Part shown: positions 29,489 through 39,306 of the stretch, in pieces | Layout: each line of letters starts with the position of its first letter | Position numbering within the stretch: position 1 is the stretch's first letter | NCBI RefSeq assembly: GCF_900143525.1 | Contig: NZ_FREZ01000001.1 | Coordinates: 310,001-374,000, forward strand | Length of the DNA stretch: 64,000 bases | Origin: Ruegeria sp. Alg231-54 | GTDB lineage: Bacteria > Pseudomonadota > Alphaproteobacteria > Rhodobacterales > Rhodobacteraceae | Reading direction: 5' to 3' | Program-made: the position numbers and the translations under genes | The notes under the pieces: generated by a model | Databases searched by the model: none | Seen by the model: the letters and a program-made list of their open reading frames with translations, nothing else | Told to the model about the DNA's origin: nothing

Positions 29489-30850
29489 TTACCAGCGGCG
29501 TTCAAAGCGGCGGCGCAGAAGTACCGCAATGGTGTTCATTGTAACGAGGAAGATCAACAGGATGATGATGCCCCCCCATGCGCGTTCGTAAAAGGCCGGG
29601 TCGGCGCGTTTGGACCATTCATAGATCTGCGCCGGCATAGCCGAGTTGGGCGACAGGAAACCCGCAACAATTCCGTCGGGCGGGTTCGAGGCGATAAAGC
29701 CCACCATCCCGATCAGCAGCAGCGGCGCGGTTTCCCCCAGCGCCTGCGCCAGACCAATGATGGTGCCGGTCAAAATACCGGGCGCGGCCAACGGCAGAAC
29801 ATGATGAAACACCGCCTGCATTTTCGAGGCCCCTACCCCAAGCGCCGCATCTCGGATCGATGGCGGTACAGCTTTCAGCGACGCGCGGGTCGAGATGATG
29901 ATCGTCGGCAGCGTCATCAGTGTCAGCACCAGACCACCCACCAGCGGGGCTGACGTCGGGAGGTGCATGTAGTTGATGAACACAGCCAGACCCAGAATAC
30001 CGAACACGATCGACGGCACAGCGGCCAGATTCGAGATGTTGACTTCGATGATATCGGTCAACCGGTTCTGTGGCGCGAACTCTTCAAGATAAATCGAAGC
30101 CGCCACACCGATGGGCAAGGCCAGCGCTAGAACCACCAACATCATGAACAATGAACCCAGCATGGAGACACCGATCCCAGCCGCTTCAGGCCGTTGGTCA
30201 GAGGCATCTGCACCGAGAATGAAATCGGGGTTAAACGCCTTGTACAGCACGCCCGCATCGCGCAGCTGATCCACGAAATCCAACTGTTCGACCGAGATGC
30301 TTTTGTCGTTGGCAATCGACTCGCGGGTCACGCGGCCTTTCATGTATCCATCGACACGGCTGTTGACCAAAAAGCGGAAGCTGACGGTATTGCCGATCTC
30401 ATCTGGGTTGGCGATCACATAGTTCCGCAACTCAGCCTGCGCTGCCTTAGACAGGATCTTGCCCATTGCCTTGGATTTCAGGTCTGTCTGGATGCCCAGC
30501 TTTTCGACTTCGCTTTCCAGCGCAGACGCGATCAGAGGGGCATAGCCAAAGGTCGAAACCTTTTTGATATCCTCGATATTCCGGTTGCCCTTCTTGTCCA
30601 GCTTGTCGGCCTTCAGCTCGACATTCAGTTCAAGAAAGCTTTGCTGAAAGGCACCGGTTCCGGCTGTGACGATATTGGTCACCAGCACAATCAGCATCAA
30701 CAAGCCGATTCCGATGGCGGCGATGCCGTACATTTTGAACCGGCTTTCGGCCGCATTGCGCCGCTTGGTGCGCGCGTCCTTTTCGAACAGCGAGCCGCCC
30801 TTGGGCTTCGTGGTCGGAGCAGCGTCAGGCGTTTGGGAAATATCGGTCAT
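29489..30850 (-). CDS. pstA: phosphate ABC transporter permease PstA
   Basis: A 453-residue permease. Residues about 1-200 form the N-terminal extension found in alphaproteobacterial PstA (DUF3333-like): a cytosolic start rich in K/R, one membrane segment around 47-66 and a large periplasmic part. The C-terminal half is the core permease with about six segments and the EAA-type loop (AALGVGASKMQAVFHHVLPLAAPGI). The length is well above the roughly 290 residues of E. coli PstA. It overlaps the pstC stop by 4 bases. Confidence 0.94.
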   Translation of the reverse strand: MTDISQTPDAAPTTKPKGGSLFEKDARTKRRNAAESRFKMYGIAAIGIGLLMLIVLVTNIVTAGTGAFQQSFLELNVELKADKLDKKGNRNIEDIKKVSTFGYAPLIASALESEVEKLGIQTDLKSKAMGKILSKAAQAELRNYVIANPDEIGNTVSFRFLVNSRVDGYMKGRVTRESIANDKSISVEQLDFVDQLRDAGVLYKAFNPDFILGADASDQRPEAAGIGVSMLGSLFMMLVVLALALPIGVAASIYLEEFAPQNRLTDIIEVNISNLAAVPSIVFGILGLAVFINYMHLPTSAPLVGGLVLTLMTLPTIIISTRASLKAVPPSIRDAALGVGASKMQAVFHHVLPLAAPGILTGTIIGLAQALGETAPLLLIGMVGFIASNPPDGIVAGFLSPNSAMPAQIYEWSKRADPAFYERAWGGIIILLIFLVTMNTIAVLLRRRFERRW

Positions 30851-32319
30851 TCGTACTGCTCCCGGTATTTGCGCACGATGTAGAGGGCGAAGATGTTCAG
30901 CCCCAGTGTGATGATGAACAGGGTCAGACCCAGCGCAAAAGCCACCAGCGTTTCGGGACTGGCAAAGTCGGTATCGCCGGTCAGCTGGCTGACAATCCGC
31001 GTGGTGATGGTGGTCATCGCATCGAACGGGTTGCCCGAGAATTTGGCGATCGCTCCGGCGGCCATCACAACAATCATCGTTTCACCAATGGCGCGGCTTG
31101 CGGCCAGAAGGATCGCGCCGACAATACCGGGCAGCGCGGCCGGTAAGATCACGTTGCGCACGGTTTCCGAATGCGTCGCACCCAGACCCAGCGAGCCGTC
31201 GCGCATGGTTTGTGGCACCGCGTTGATAATGTCGTCCGACAGTGACGAGACAAACGGGATCAGCATGATCCCCATAACCAACCCGGCAGTCAGAACCGCA
31301 TTTGAGCTGGCCATCCAACCCACACCCAGCATGCCACCGTCGCCGAACATCGACACCAACGCCGGACCCACGGTCAGCAGAGCAAACAGACCGTAAACGA
31401 TGGTCGGAATACCGGCGAGGATTTCCAGCAGTGGCTTGGCGATGGACCGCGTCACACCAGAGGCATACTCGGACAGATAGATCGCGGCAAACAGCCCAAT
31501 CGGGACCGCCACAAGCAGCGCGATCACCGAAATGTACAGTGTGCCCCACAACAGCGGCAGGATCGACAGCTCACTGCCGCCGCGGAAGTTCGGTGCCCAT
31601 GTGCTGCCGAAGAAGAAGTCCTTCCACGAATGCAGTTGGAAGAAGTTCATCGTTTCAAACAGCATCGAAAGAACAATGCCGATGGTTGTCAGGATCGCAA
31701 TTGACGCGGCCAGTAAAAGCAGGGCAAGAACCCCCTGCTCTACCACGTTACGGGCCCTAAACTCCTTGTGCGTACGCACATAAGCAAAGGCGGCCCCAAG
31801 CAGTGCCAAGGCCAAAACCACGACCTGCATCGCAACTGTCCCTGTGGACGTCATGCTGCGGAACTTTTGTGCCGCGACCAAAATCGGCTGTGTGATGTCC
31901 TGTGTCAGAACCTGGCCTGCGTCTTTCAGCGTTTTTGTCAGCGCTTCAATATCCGCATTGCCGTTCTGGGCTTGAGTTTCGGTCATCGCGCCGCTGGCGA
32001 CAGCGCCGTCCAGGCCGTATGCGACGCGGCGCACTTCACTCATGATCAGGCCACGCTCCGACCCTTCGGGCACTGCCTGATCAGGAATGAGGCTGGATAC
32101 CGTGCTGTTTACGATCATCGGCTGGGCAAGAAGCCAGACGATCAGCACCCCTACTGCGGGAACCAGAGCCGTCAACGCAACGTTGTAACCGTAGTAAGAC
32201 GGTAAAGAATGCAAATCGCGGACGTTACCACCCGCACTTGCCAGAGCGCGGGACCGACCCGCAAAAAATCCGATCACTGCCAGCGCAAGCAGGATAAGCA
32301 ACAGCCAGGATAACGCCAT
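30847..32319 (-). CDS. pstC: phosphate ABC transporter permease PstC
   Basis: A 490-residue permease, longer than the roughly 320-residue E. coli protein because of an N-terminal membrane segment, a periplasmic region and extra segments (about 1-220). The core has the EAA loop SLGLGATHSETVRNVILPAALPGIVG and ends in a transmembrane segment with the positively charged VRKYREQYE. It forms the channel with PstA. An intrinsic terminator lies between pstS and this gene, so the permease genes are probably expressed below pstS. Confidence 0.94.
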   Translation of the reverse strand: MALSWLLLILLALAVIGFFAGRSRALASAGGNVRDLHSLPSYYGYNVALTALVPAVGVLIVWLLAQPMIVNSTVSSLIPDQAVPEGSERGLIMSEVRRVAYGLDGAVASGAMTETQAQNGNADIEALTKTLKDAGQVLTQDITQPILVAAQKFRSMTSTGTVAMQVVVLALALLGAAFAYVRTHKEFRARNVVEQGVLALLLLAASIAILTTIGIVLSMLFETMNFFQLHSWKDFFFGSTWAPNFRGGSELSILPLLWGTLYISVIALLVAVPIGLFAAIYLSEYASGVTRSIAKPLLEILAGIPTIVYGLFALLTVGPALVSMFGDGGMLGVGWMASSNAVLTAGLVMGIMLIPFVSSLSDDIINAVPQTMRDGSLGLGATHSETVRNVILPAALPGIVGAILLAASRAIGETMIVVMAAGAIAKFSGNPFDAMTTITTRIVSQLTGDTDFASPETLVAFALGLTLFIITLGLNIFALYIVRKYREQYE

Positions 32320-32351
32320 GAGAACTCCGTGGGGATGGCAGAGATGGAGTC

Positions 32352-32386
32352 AAAAAGAACCGGGGCGAGAAAAACCGCCCCGGTTC
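32352..32386 (-). terminator. intrinsic terminator between pstS and pstC
   Basis: Read on the minus strand: an 11-bp perfect stem GAACCGGGGCG / CGCCCCGGTTC (32357-32367 and 32376-32386) with a TTTTTCTC loop, followed by TTTTTG. It is placed just after pstS and would let only part of the transcription continue into pstC, giving more binding protein than permease. Confidence 0.8.
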
Positions 32387-32401
32387 CGTTCGTATGTGTG
32401 A

Positions 32402-33442
32402 TTAGGAACCGCCGCCCAGAACGGTTTCGTTGGCAACAGCTTCCTGTACCTTGACCAGCTCAGGGTCGGATACCAGGCCGTATTCTGCCAGCGGGCCGTC
32501 GGGACCTGCGATCTCGTCAGCGACGAAGAACTCAGCATATTCTTTCAGGCCGGGGATCACGCCGATATGTGCTTTCTTCACGTAGAAGAACAGCGGGCGC
32601 GAAACCGGGTATTCGCCAGTTGCGATCGACTCGGTCGAAGGAACAACGTCGGACATGGTTGCGACTTGCAGCTTGTCGGTGTTGTTCTCGTAGAACGCCA
32701 GACCAAAGACGCCGATGCCGTCTTTGTTGCTGTCGATACGGGCCAGAGTTTCGGTGTAGTCACCGTCGATGTCGACCGAAACGCCGTCGGTGCGGATGGC
32801 GATGCACTGCTTTTCAGCTGCTTTCTTGTCGTCGCCGGCGGCTGCCTTGAACACTTCGAAATCGCCGAGGTGCTCACAACCTGCCAGGATCACCTTGTCT
32901 TCAAACACTTCACGTGTGCCGTGCTTGGTGCCCGGAATGAAGGTTGCGATCGGTTGCGCCGGGAAATCCGGGTTCACGTCGGCCCAGGTTTTGTTCGGGT
33001 TGTCGACAACTTCACCGTCTACAACGATTTTCGCGGCCAGCGCTTTGTACCAGTCTTCCGGCGTGAACTCGAACGAGTTGCCGTTGATGTCGGATGCGAA
33101 AACGATGCCGTCATAACCGATCTGAACTTCGATGATGTCGGTAACGCCGTTTTCGGCACAGGCTTTGATTTCTTTTTCACGGATCGCGCGCGAGGCGTTT
33201 GCAACGTCGATGGTGTTTTCGCCAACACCTTCACAGAAACGCTTCAGGCCCGCCGAGGAACCACCCGATTCAACAACTGGCGTCGGGAAGTCAAAGTTTT
33301 CACCGAAGGCTTCAGCCACGATCGAGGCATAAGGCAGAACGGTCGACGACCCTGCAACCTGAACCTGATCACGAGCGGCGGCCGTGGTGGCCGATACAGC
33401 AGCGATGGTGAGAGCCGAAGCCGACAGTTTAACAAAGGACAT
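32402..33442 (-). CDS. pstS: periplasmic phosphate-binding protein PstS
   Basis: A 346-residue exported protein: signal peptide LSASALTIAAVSATTAAA, then QVQVAGSSTVLPYASIVAEAF, the family's phosphate-binding start, and VESGGSSAGLKRFCEGVGENTIDVANASR. Cysteines at about 70, 94 and elsewhere may form disulfides. It delivers phosphate to PstCAB. The upstream region holds PhoB-box-like repeats. It is first in a six-gene order pstS-pstC-pstA-pstB-phoU-phoB. Confidence 0.95.
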   Translation of the reverse strand: MSFVKLSASALTIAAVSATTAAARDQVQVAGSSTVLPYASIVAEAFGENFDFPTPVVESGGSSAGLKRFCEGVGENTIDVANASRAIREKEIKACAENGVTDIIEVQIGYDGIVFASDINGNSFEFTPEDWYKALAAKIVVDGEVVDNPNKTWADVNPDFPAQPIATFIPGTKHGTREVFEDKVILAGCEHLGDFEVFKAAAGDDKKAAEKQCIAIRTDGVSVDIDGDYTETLARIDSNKDGIGVFGLAFYENNTDKLQVATMSDVVPSTESIATGEYPVSRPLFFYVKKAHIGVIPGLKEYAEFFVADEIAGPDGPLAEYGLVSDPELVKVQEAVANETVLGGGS

Positions 33443-33522
33443 TACAGTCTCCTTGAGAAAGGTAAATTCTGATCACCCCCATGATGATCTTGGGGCGAAC
33501 CCCTAAGAGGCGTCGGTAAGCC

Positions 33523-33574
33523 TTTTGTGACAAGTTCGTAACGGTTTTATGACACGTAACGATTTTCTTACGTT
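33523..33574 (-). promoter_or_regulatory. PhoB box region upstream of pstS
   Basis: On the minus strand this reads TGTCATAAAAC, CGTTACGAACT, TGTCACAAAAG in direct 11-bp steps, a close fit to the pho box (CTGTCAT-AAAW-CTGTCAT type). Further 11-bp-spaced elements (CGTTACG, CGTAAGAAAAT) lie just upstream around 33556-33574, so more than one PhoB dimer may bind. It is 80-130 bp before the pstS ATG. Confidence 0.75.
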
Positions 33575-33638
33575 TTCTTAACTTGACCCCGCGGAACACC
33601 GTTCGCGTTCGAAATGGACCCGTGCTGGAAGTCCGAGA

Positions 33639-34685
33639 TCAGCGTGGCAAAATCACTGTAAATACAGAACCTTTGCCCAGGGTGCTTTCGACACGTAACC
33701 GGCCCCTATGGCGGTTGACGATGTGCTTTACAATCGCAAGGCCCAACCCTGTACCGCCCAATTCGCGGGACCTGTGACTGTCGGCGCGATAGAATCGCTC
33801 GGTCAGGCGCGGCAGATGTACGGCATCAATGCCTGGGCCTTTGTCTGCGATCTGTACCCGAACCGCAGGACCGCGCATGGCGGTGTCGCGCTCCGAGGCC
33901 TGAATGCGCACATCAACACTACCGCCGCTCCCACCATATTTGATGGCGTTCTCAACGAGGTTCGTGAACACTTGGCGCAGTTGGTCGCTGTCTCCGATCA
34001 CCGAGATTGGTCCCGAAGACGTATCCAGTGTCAGGTCCACATTTGCAGCCTCGGCCAGGGGACGAAGCGTTGTAAGCGTTGATTGCAACAGGCCTGTCAG
34101 ATCAAGCTGCTCTTTAGGGCGAACTCGCTCTTCGCTCTCGACCCGGTTCAGGGATAGCAGATCGCCGACCAGCCGGTTCATCCGATTGGCTTCGTCGGTC
34201 ATGATCTGCAGAAACCGTTCACGGGCGGCTGCATCGTCTCGCGCTGGACCGCGCAATGTTTCTATAAAGCCCATCAGAGCGGTCAGAGGCGTACGCAGTT
34301 CGTGGCTGACATTCGCCACGAAGTCGCGTCTCATTTGTCCGGCCTGTTCCAGATGCGTGACATCCTGGAAAACAACCATCACGGCACCGCCCTCCACCGC
34401 GCCCACACCGTTCATGTAACGGCATTGCACTTCGAAAGTGGTGTCTTGGGCACCATCATTGGACAAATGGCGCGTTTTGGTCGAGCCCTTGTTACGCAGG
34501 CTCTGCTCTATCGCGTCGATAACTTGTGGCTGCCGAAGGATCGTCGCGAAATGACGGCCTTCGATGTTCTGACCCAGCATGGTTTTGGCTTCGGTGTTGG
34601 CCGCTATGATGCGCTCGGTTTGATCAACCATAAGCGTGGGCATCGGAATGGCCGACACAATTTCAGCAAGCAGGTCGTTTGGCAT
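33639..34685 (-). CDS. phoR: phosphate sensor histidine kinase PhoR
   Basis: A 348-residue kinase. PAS domain at about 5-105, HisKA with the phospho-histidine in NVSHELRTPLTALMGF (about H128), HATPase with N-box NLVENAIKYG, DKGPGI and GTGLGLAIV. I start at the ATG at 34685; a TTG at 34715 would add 10 residues with no better site. No transmembrane segment is visible, so this PhoR appears cytosolic and must receive the phosphate signal through PstB/PhoU contacts. It is separated from pstS by the pho-box region and transcribed in the same direction, so pstS lies just downstream. Confidence 0.9.
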   Translation of the reverse strand: MPNDLLAEIVSAIPMPTLMVDQTERIIAANTEAKTMLGQNIEGRHFATILRQPQVIDAIEQSLRNKGSTKTRHLSNDGAQDTTFEVQCRYMNGVGAVEGGAVMVVFQDVTHLEQAGQMRRDFVANVSHELRTPLTALMGFIETLRGPARDDAAARERFLQIMTDEANRMNRLVGDLLSLNRVESEERVRPKEQLDLTGLLQSTLTTLRPLAEAANVDLTLDTSSGPISVIGDSDQLRQVFTNLVENAIKYGGSGGSVDVRIQASERDTAMRGPAVRVQIADKGPGIDAVHLPRLTERFYRADSHRSRELGGTGLGLAIVKHIVNRHRGRLRVESTLGKGSVFTVILPR

Positions 34686-34716
34686 TTCCGTCACTCTTGA
34701 TGCGTTTGGAATCAAC

Positions 34717-35241
34717 CTAGGACACAGGTTTCAAAGTTTTGCGAAACGCGCGCATATTCTGCTGATAATGCAGCGCACTGAAGGTGATTTTTTGCGCCGC
34801 AGCCTCATCCAGTTCCCGCACAACTTTGCCCGGCGACCCCATGACCAGAGAGTTATCGGGTATCTCTTTGCCCTCCGTAATCAGGGCGCCGGCACCGATC
34901 AGGCAGTTTTTCCCGATCCTCGCCCCATTCAGGACAATCGCGCCCATTCCGATCAGCGTATTTTCCCCGATCGTGCAGCCATGCAGCATGACCTTGTGTC
35001 CGATGGTGCAGTTCTTACCGATGGTCAGCGGATACCCGGCGTCGATATGCATGACGCAGTTTTCCTGGACATTGCTGCCCTCGCCCACGCGGATCTCTTC
35101 GTGGTCGGCGCGGATCGTGCAACCGAACCAGACCGAGGCACCCTGTTCCAGAACGACTTTCCCAATCAGGTTTGCGTCCGGCGCAACCCAGGTGTCTTCA
35201 TGGATTTGCGGCACGTGGTCACCCAAAGCGTAAATGGTCAT
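34717..35241 (-). CDS. gamma-class carbonic anhydrase-like hexapeptide protein
   Basis: A 174-residue left-handed beta-helix protein of the YrdA/PaaY group. Hexapeptide repeats run through the whole chain (for example [29 protein letters not shown]), and histidines at the metal-site positions are present in the region [31 protein letters not shown]. It may be a carbonic anhydrase or a thioesterase-like relative (PaaY). The start overlaps the gmk stop (ATGA). It is 31 bp upstream of the phoR start. Confidence 0.87.
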   Translation of the reverse strand: MTIYALGDHVPQIHEDTWVAPDANLIGKVVLEQGASVWFGCTIRADHEEIRVGEGSNVQENCVMHIDAGYPLTIGKNCTIGHKVMLHGCTIGENTLIGMGAIVLNGARIGKNCLIGAGALITEGKEIPDNSLVMGSPGKVVRELDEAAAQKITFSALHYQQNMRAFRKTLKPVS

Positions 35242-35879
35242 GCCAAGCCCTCAAATTCGTTTTGCAGCGTGCGGACATGGTTCTGTAGGCTGGGCTGCTG
35301 GATGCGGCGCATGCGTTCGGCACTGACGATGGTTTTCAGCTTCTCTTCAGTGGCATCCAGATCGTCATTGATCAGAACATAGTCATAATAGCCCCAGTGG
35401 CTGATCTCATCCCAACTTTTCAGCATACGTTTGGCGATCACGTCTTCACTGTCCTGACCTCGGCTTTCCAGCCTGCGGCGCAGCTCGGGGATCGACGGCG
35501 GCAGGATAAAGATCGACAAAGCGTGTTTGCCCAGGTCCGAATTGCGGATTTGCACCTCGCCCTGCCAGTCCACGTCAAACAGAACGTCTTTGCCACTGTT
35601 AATGGACTCGCGTACCGGACCCGCAGGTGAGCCGTAGAAATTGCCGAACACGTGCGCATGTTCCAGCATTTGTCCCTCGGACACCTGCTGCCGGAACGCA
35701 TCTTCACTAAGGAAGTAATACTCGCGCCCGTCTTCCTCACCTGGGCGTGGTGCGCGGGTGGTGGCCGAGACCGAAAACTCCAGCTCAGAATCCCACTGCA
35801 TCAGCCGTTTCGCAAGGGTCGATTTACCGGCGCCCGAAGGCGAGGACAGAATGATTAATAGGCCGCGTCGATCCGCCAT
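35238..35879 (-). CDS. gmk: guanylate kinase
   Basis: A 213-residue kinase converting GMP to GDP. The P-loop [11 protein letters not shown] is at about 11-21, then [22 protein letters not shown] (GMP binding) and the lid region around [19 protein letters not shown]. The length is normal. It follows yicC by 16 bp, the widespread yicC-gmk order. The reading strand is minus and its stop overlaps the carbonic anhydrase start. Confidence 0.97.
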   Translation of the reverse strand: MADRRGLLIILSSPSGAGKSTLAKRLMQWDSELEFSVSATTRAPRPGEEDGREYYFLSEDAFRQQVSEGQMLEHAHVFGNFYGSPAGPVRESINSGKDVLFDVDWQGEVQIRNSDLGKHALSIFILPPSIPELRRRLESRGQDSEDVIAKRMLKSWDEISHWGYYDYVLINDDLDATEEKLKTIVSAERMRRIQQPSLQNHVRTLQNEFEGLA

Positions 35880-35895
35880 TTGGGCGCTCCTGTGG

Positions 35896-36786
35896 TTATT
35901 CTACGTTCTGCACTTGCTCGCGCATCTGATCTATTACGGCCTTCAACTCAAGGCCTACCGCTGTCAATTCCGCGCTTTGCGCCTTTGAGCACAAGGTATT
36001 GGCCTCGCGGTTGAACTCCTGCATCAGGAAATCCAGCTTGCGCCCGACCGCCGCGTCCTGCGCCAGCAGATCGCGGGCTGCCACGACATGCGCTTTCAGG
36101 CGATCAATCTCTTCGGTGATGTCCGCCTTGACGGCAATCAACGCCAGTTCCTGAGCAACGCGGTCCGGATCAGCCCCCTGCGCGTTGTCCATTACCCGCG
36201 CCAGATTATCCCGCAGCGCCTCGGCCATCTTGTCCTTGCGCTGCTCTGCCCGCTCTGCCGCCTGGACCGTCAATGAAGCAACCTGGCCTAGTTGATCATC
36301 CAGAACAGTTGCCAGCGCCCGCCCCTCGGACTGGCGCATTTCTATGAATTCACTCAAAAGGTCACTGAACTCTGTCGTCAATTGGCCAACCAACGGGCCG
36401 GGGTCATCCCCATCACTGCCCGCATCCAACATACCCTTGATCGAGATCAGATCAGCGGCCGTCGAGGGCCCAAGGGTTACGTCCCGCGCAATGGCCATTT
36501 CCTGCGTTCGCACCACAGCCTCAAGAACGGCAACCATCGCAGCTTCGTTCAGGACCAGGTCTGCCTGCGTCTCATCTCGGCTGAGGCGCAAGGACAATGT
36601 CACATTGCCCCGGCTGAGTTTTTTTGACAGGGCGGCACGCAACGCAGCCTCAAGCCCGGTCAACCAATCAGGAACACGCAGGCGCATGTCCAGCCCCTTG
36701 CCGTTCACGCTGCGCAACTCCCACGTCCAGCTATGCGGCCCAAACGCCCCTTTGCCCGAGGCGAAACCCGTCATGGATTTTATCAT
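35896..36786 (-). CDS. yicC: YicC family protein (endoribonuclease YicC-type)
   Basis: A 296-residue protein starting [13 protein letters not shown], the diagnostic N-terminus of the YicC family, whose E. coli member is reported as a ribonuclease acting on an sRNA. The C-terminal DUF1732-like part contains [20 protein letters not shown] and [23 protein letters not shown], the family's most conserved block. I use the ATG at 36786 because it has GGAAAGGGCAGG in front and is the family start; a GTG/ATG further upstream at 36801 is possible. It is adjacent to gmk as in many Proteobacteria. Confidence 0.92.
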   Translation of the reverse strand: MIKSMTGFASGKGAFGPHSWTWELRSVNGKGLDMRLRVPDWLTGLEAALRAALSKKLSRGNVTLSLRLSRDETQADLVLNEAAMVAVLEAVVRTQEMAIARDVTLGPSTAADLISIKGMLDAGSDGDDPGPLVGQLTTEFSDLLSEFIEMRQSEGRALATVLDDQLGQVASLTVQAAERAEQRKDKMAEALRDNLARVMDNAQGADPDRVAQELALIAVKADITEEIDRLKAHVVAARDLLAQDAAVGRKLDFLMQEFNREANTLCSKAQSAELTAVGLELKAVIDQMREQVQNVE

Positions 36787-36891
36787 GCCTGCCCTTTCCA
36801 TAACTGCCCGTTTTCAGTTTGCTGGGCGCACCTAATGCGAACTGCGCGCACAGGGCAAGAGTTTGCTGACTCTGCCTTTGCCCGCCAGTTG

Positions 36892-36906
36892 TTAACCATT
36901 CGTTAA
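36892..36906. promoter_or_regulatory. CtrA-type binding site (TTAA-N7-TTAA)
   Basis: TTAA-CCATTCG-TTAA, exact half sites and exact spacing for the CtrA cell-cycle/motility regulator (TTAACC form of the first half). It is in the divergent 240-bp region between yicC and the PAS gene, 123 bp ahead of the PAS ATG. chpT, which feeds CtrA, is in the same window. Confidence 0.55.
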
Positions 36907-37028
36907 AGATTTGCTCCAAAATTGAATCAACCTGCGTCAGTCTTACACCTGGGAACACTGGTCTCGTATAGAGGTCCCCAGTATTTCGCATTTTAGGAAA
37001 ATGACGGTCGATAGGCGCCAGGGTGATA

Positions 37029-37706
37029 ATGATGAAAACCTTTTTCGGGAACGGTTTCGGGTCAAGTTTTGGAAAGATCGTCGCTATGGATCGTTTTGAC
37101 AGCGGGCGCAGCCTTTCGCCCATCCGGCAGGCCGAGGCGTATTGGACGGCACTTTTGACAGGTGACGGGGTCCCCATGCGGTCGCACATCGACCCGCGCG
37201 GGCTTGAGAACATTTTGGAATACACTTTCGTTCTGGAACGCATCGCCCCCGGGCTTACCCGGTTCCGTCTGGCCGGGAGGCATCTGAACCAACTGGCCGG
37301 GATGGAAGTGCGCGGCATGCCGCTGACCTCTTTCTTTGAGCCCGGCGCGCGAGACCAGATCAAAACCGTGTCGGAGCAGGTATTTGCACAGCCAGCTATT
37401 GCCAATCTGACCCTGGGTTCATCGGGCCGGTTGGGGCGTGTTCAATTACATGCCCGCATGCTTCTATTGCCGCTGAAAAGTGATCTGGGTGATGTCAGCC
37501 GCATTCTGGGCGTAATGGTCAGCGACGGCGTAATCGGTGCAACACCCCGACGGTTCACAATCTCTGAAACCAGCTTGCGCCCGGTGTCGGATGTGCAGGT
37601 TCCTCAACAACCGTCGGAAACGGTTGAGGCGGGCTTCGCTGAAGATCAGCAAAGGTTTGATCGTCCCGGCGCCCATCTGAGGCTGGTTGTGTCGCGCGAC
37701 GACTAA
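37029..37706 (+). CDS. single-domain PAS protein (PF07310 type, MopJ-like)
   Basis: A 225-residue soluble protein. The region about 20-165 reads as the PAS_5 family (PAEAYWTALLTGDGVPMRSHIDPRGLENILEYTF-like wording: RQAEAYW, RSHIDPRGLENI, FRLAGRHLNQLAGMEVRGMPLTSFF). Members include the Caulobacter motility regulator MopJ. No kinase or output domain follows; the last 50 residues are low-complexity and rich in V/E/P. ATG at 37029 follows CCAGGG; a GTG at 37023 is in frame. It has the CtrA-type site upstream. Function in this organism is inferred only. Confidence 0.8.
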   Translation: MMKTFFGNGFGSSFGKIVAMDRFDSGRSLSPIRQAEAYWTALLTGDGVPMRSHIDPRGLENILEYTFVLERIAPGLTRFRLAGRHLNQLAGMEVRGMPLTSFFEPGARDQIKTVSEQVFAQPAIANLTLGSSGRLGRVQLHARMLLLPLKSDLGDVSRILGVMVSDGVIGATPRRFTISETSLRPVSDVQVPQQPSETVEAGFAEDQQRFDRPGAHLRLVVSRDD

Positions 37707-37715
37707 GTCGCAAAC

Positions 37716-37747
37716 AAAAAAAGGCGGGCCCTTGCAGCCCGCCTTTT
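37716..37747. terminator. bidirectional terminator between PAS and DAHP synthase genes
   Basis: AAAAAAAGGCGGGC / GCCCGCCTTTT with a CCTTGCA-type loop. A and T tracts on both sides allow termination for the convergent genes on each strand. Confidence 0.85.
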
Positions 37748-37766
37748 CCGTTGATTTTCAATAACC

Positions 37767-39137
37767 TTAACCGGCTGCGCGGTTCTTGCGGTCGCGGCGC
37801 AGGTTGGTCAGTTCTTCTGCGACCAGGAATGCCAGTTCCAAGGACTGCGATGCGTTCAGGCGTGGATCGCACGCTGTGTGGTAACGATCTGACAGGTCCT
37901 CTTCGGTCACCGCGCGCACGCCACCAGTGCATTCGGTGACGTCCAGACCGGTCATCTCGAAATGCACACCGCCGGGAACCGTGCCTTCGGCCTGATGAAC
38001 GCCAAAGAAGTCGCGTACCTCACGCAGGACCGAGTCGAACGGACGGGTTTTGTACCCGGTTGCCGACTTGATGGTATTGCCATGCATCGGGTCGCAAACC
38101 CAGGTCACCTTGGCGCCCTCTTCCTTAACCGCCTTGACCAGACGCGGCAGGTGTTCGCCTGCCTTGCCTGCGCCAAACCGTGCGATCAGGGTCAGGCGAC
38201 CCTCTTCGTTTTCCGGGTTCAGCTTGGCCATCAGAACTTTGAGATCCTCGGCTGTCGTGGTCGGGCCGCACTTCAGACCAATCGGGTTCAGTACGCCGCT
38301 GCAGAATTCGACATGCGCACCGTCCGGCTGACGCGTACGGTCGCCGATCCAGATCATGTGACCGGATCCTGCCAACCAGTTGCCAGACGTCGAATCGAGA
38401 CGGGTCAGCGCCTCTTCGTATTCCAGCAGCAGGCCTTCGTGGCTGGTGTAAAACTCCACGGTTGAGAACTCATGCGTAGTGTCCGCTGTGATTCCGGCGG
38501 CATCCATGAAGTCGATCGTGTCTTGAATACGGTCGGCGATTTCCGAGTATTTCTGAACATCCTGTTCATCCGTGAAGCCCAACGTCCACGAATGCACCAT
38601 GCTCATATCGGCAAATCCGCCGGTCGAGAAGGCGCGCAGTAGGTTCAAGGTTGCGGCAGCCTGCGTGTAGGCCTGCAGCATCTTGCTGGGATTCGGGATG
38701 CGGGCTTCGGGGGTGAATGCCAGTTCGTTGATGATGTCACCGCGGTAGCTGGGCAGCTCAACACCGTCCAGAACTTCGGTCGGCGCACTGCGCGGCTTGG
38801 CAAACTGGCCCGCCATGCGGCCCACTTTGACCACGGGCACCTTGGCACCATAGGTCAGTACCATCGCCATCTGCAGCATCACCTTAAAGGTGTCACGAAT
38901 TGCATCCGCGCTGAATTGTTCAAAGCTTTCAGCACAATCCCCGCCCTGCAACAGGAAAGCCTCGCCGCGACCGGCCGCACCCAGATGTTGCTTGAGACGC
39001 CGTGCTTCGCCAGCAAAGACCAGCGGGGGATACTGAGAAAGCTGAGCCTCGACTTTGGCCAACGCGGCCGCATCGATATAGTCTGGCATCTGAACCCGGG
39101 GCTTGTTGCGCCAGTTCGTTTTTTGCCATTCGGTCAT
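37767..39137 (-). CDS. class II 3-deoxy-7-phosphoheptulonate synthase
   Basis: A 456-residue enzyme condensing erythrose-4-phosphate with phosphoenolpyruvate, the first shikimate step. The class II (plant/AroA-II) pattern is clear: [13 protein letters not shown] at the start, [24 protein letters not shown], and [10 protein letters not shown] with the late [18 protein letters not shown]. The ATG at 39137 has GGAG about 12 nt ahead; a start at 39200 adds residues not typical of the family. It is the pathway partner of aroQ at 18.5 kb, which is not adjacent. Confidence 0.95.
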   Translation of the reverse strand: MTEWQKTNWRNKPRVQMPDYIDAAALAKVEAQLSQYPPLVFAGEARRLKQHLGAAGRGEAFLLQGGDCAESFEQFSADAIRDTFKVMLQMAMVLTYGAKVPVVKVGRMAGQFAKPRSAPTEVLDGVELPSYRGDIINELAFTPEARIPNPSKMLQAYTQAAATLNLLRAFSTGGFADMSMVHSWTLGFTDEQDVQKYSEIADRIQDTIDFMDAAGITADTTHEFSTVEFYTSHEGLLLEYEEALTRLDSTSGNWLAGSGHMIWIGDRTRQPDGAHVEFCSGVLNPIGLKCGPTTTAEDLKVLMAKLNPENEEGRLTLIARFGAGKAGEHLPRLVKAVKEEGAKVTWVCDPMHGNTIKSATGYKTRPFDSVLREVRDFFGVHQAEGTVPGGVHFEMTGLDVTECTGGVRAVTEEDLSDRYHTACDPRLNASQSLELAFLVAEELTNLRRDRKNRAAG

Positions 39138-39306
39138 AGCTTTGATCTCCGCTGAAGTAGTCAGGTCGTCTCTATACAAAATGCATTGAAGAGTGACCAT
39201 ATACGATTTGCGCCTCTTGACGGGGGAAACAAGCTTTGATCATGGTGGCTGGCAACAACGACGCCGGACGCGACGTAACAACGCGCCGAATCAAGGACAC
39301 CAAGCC

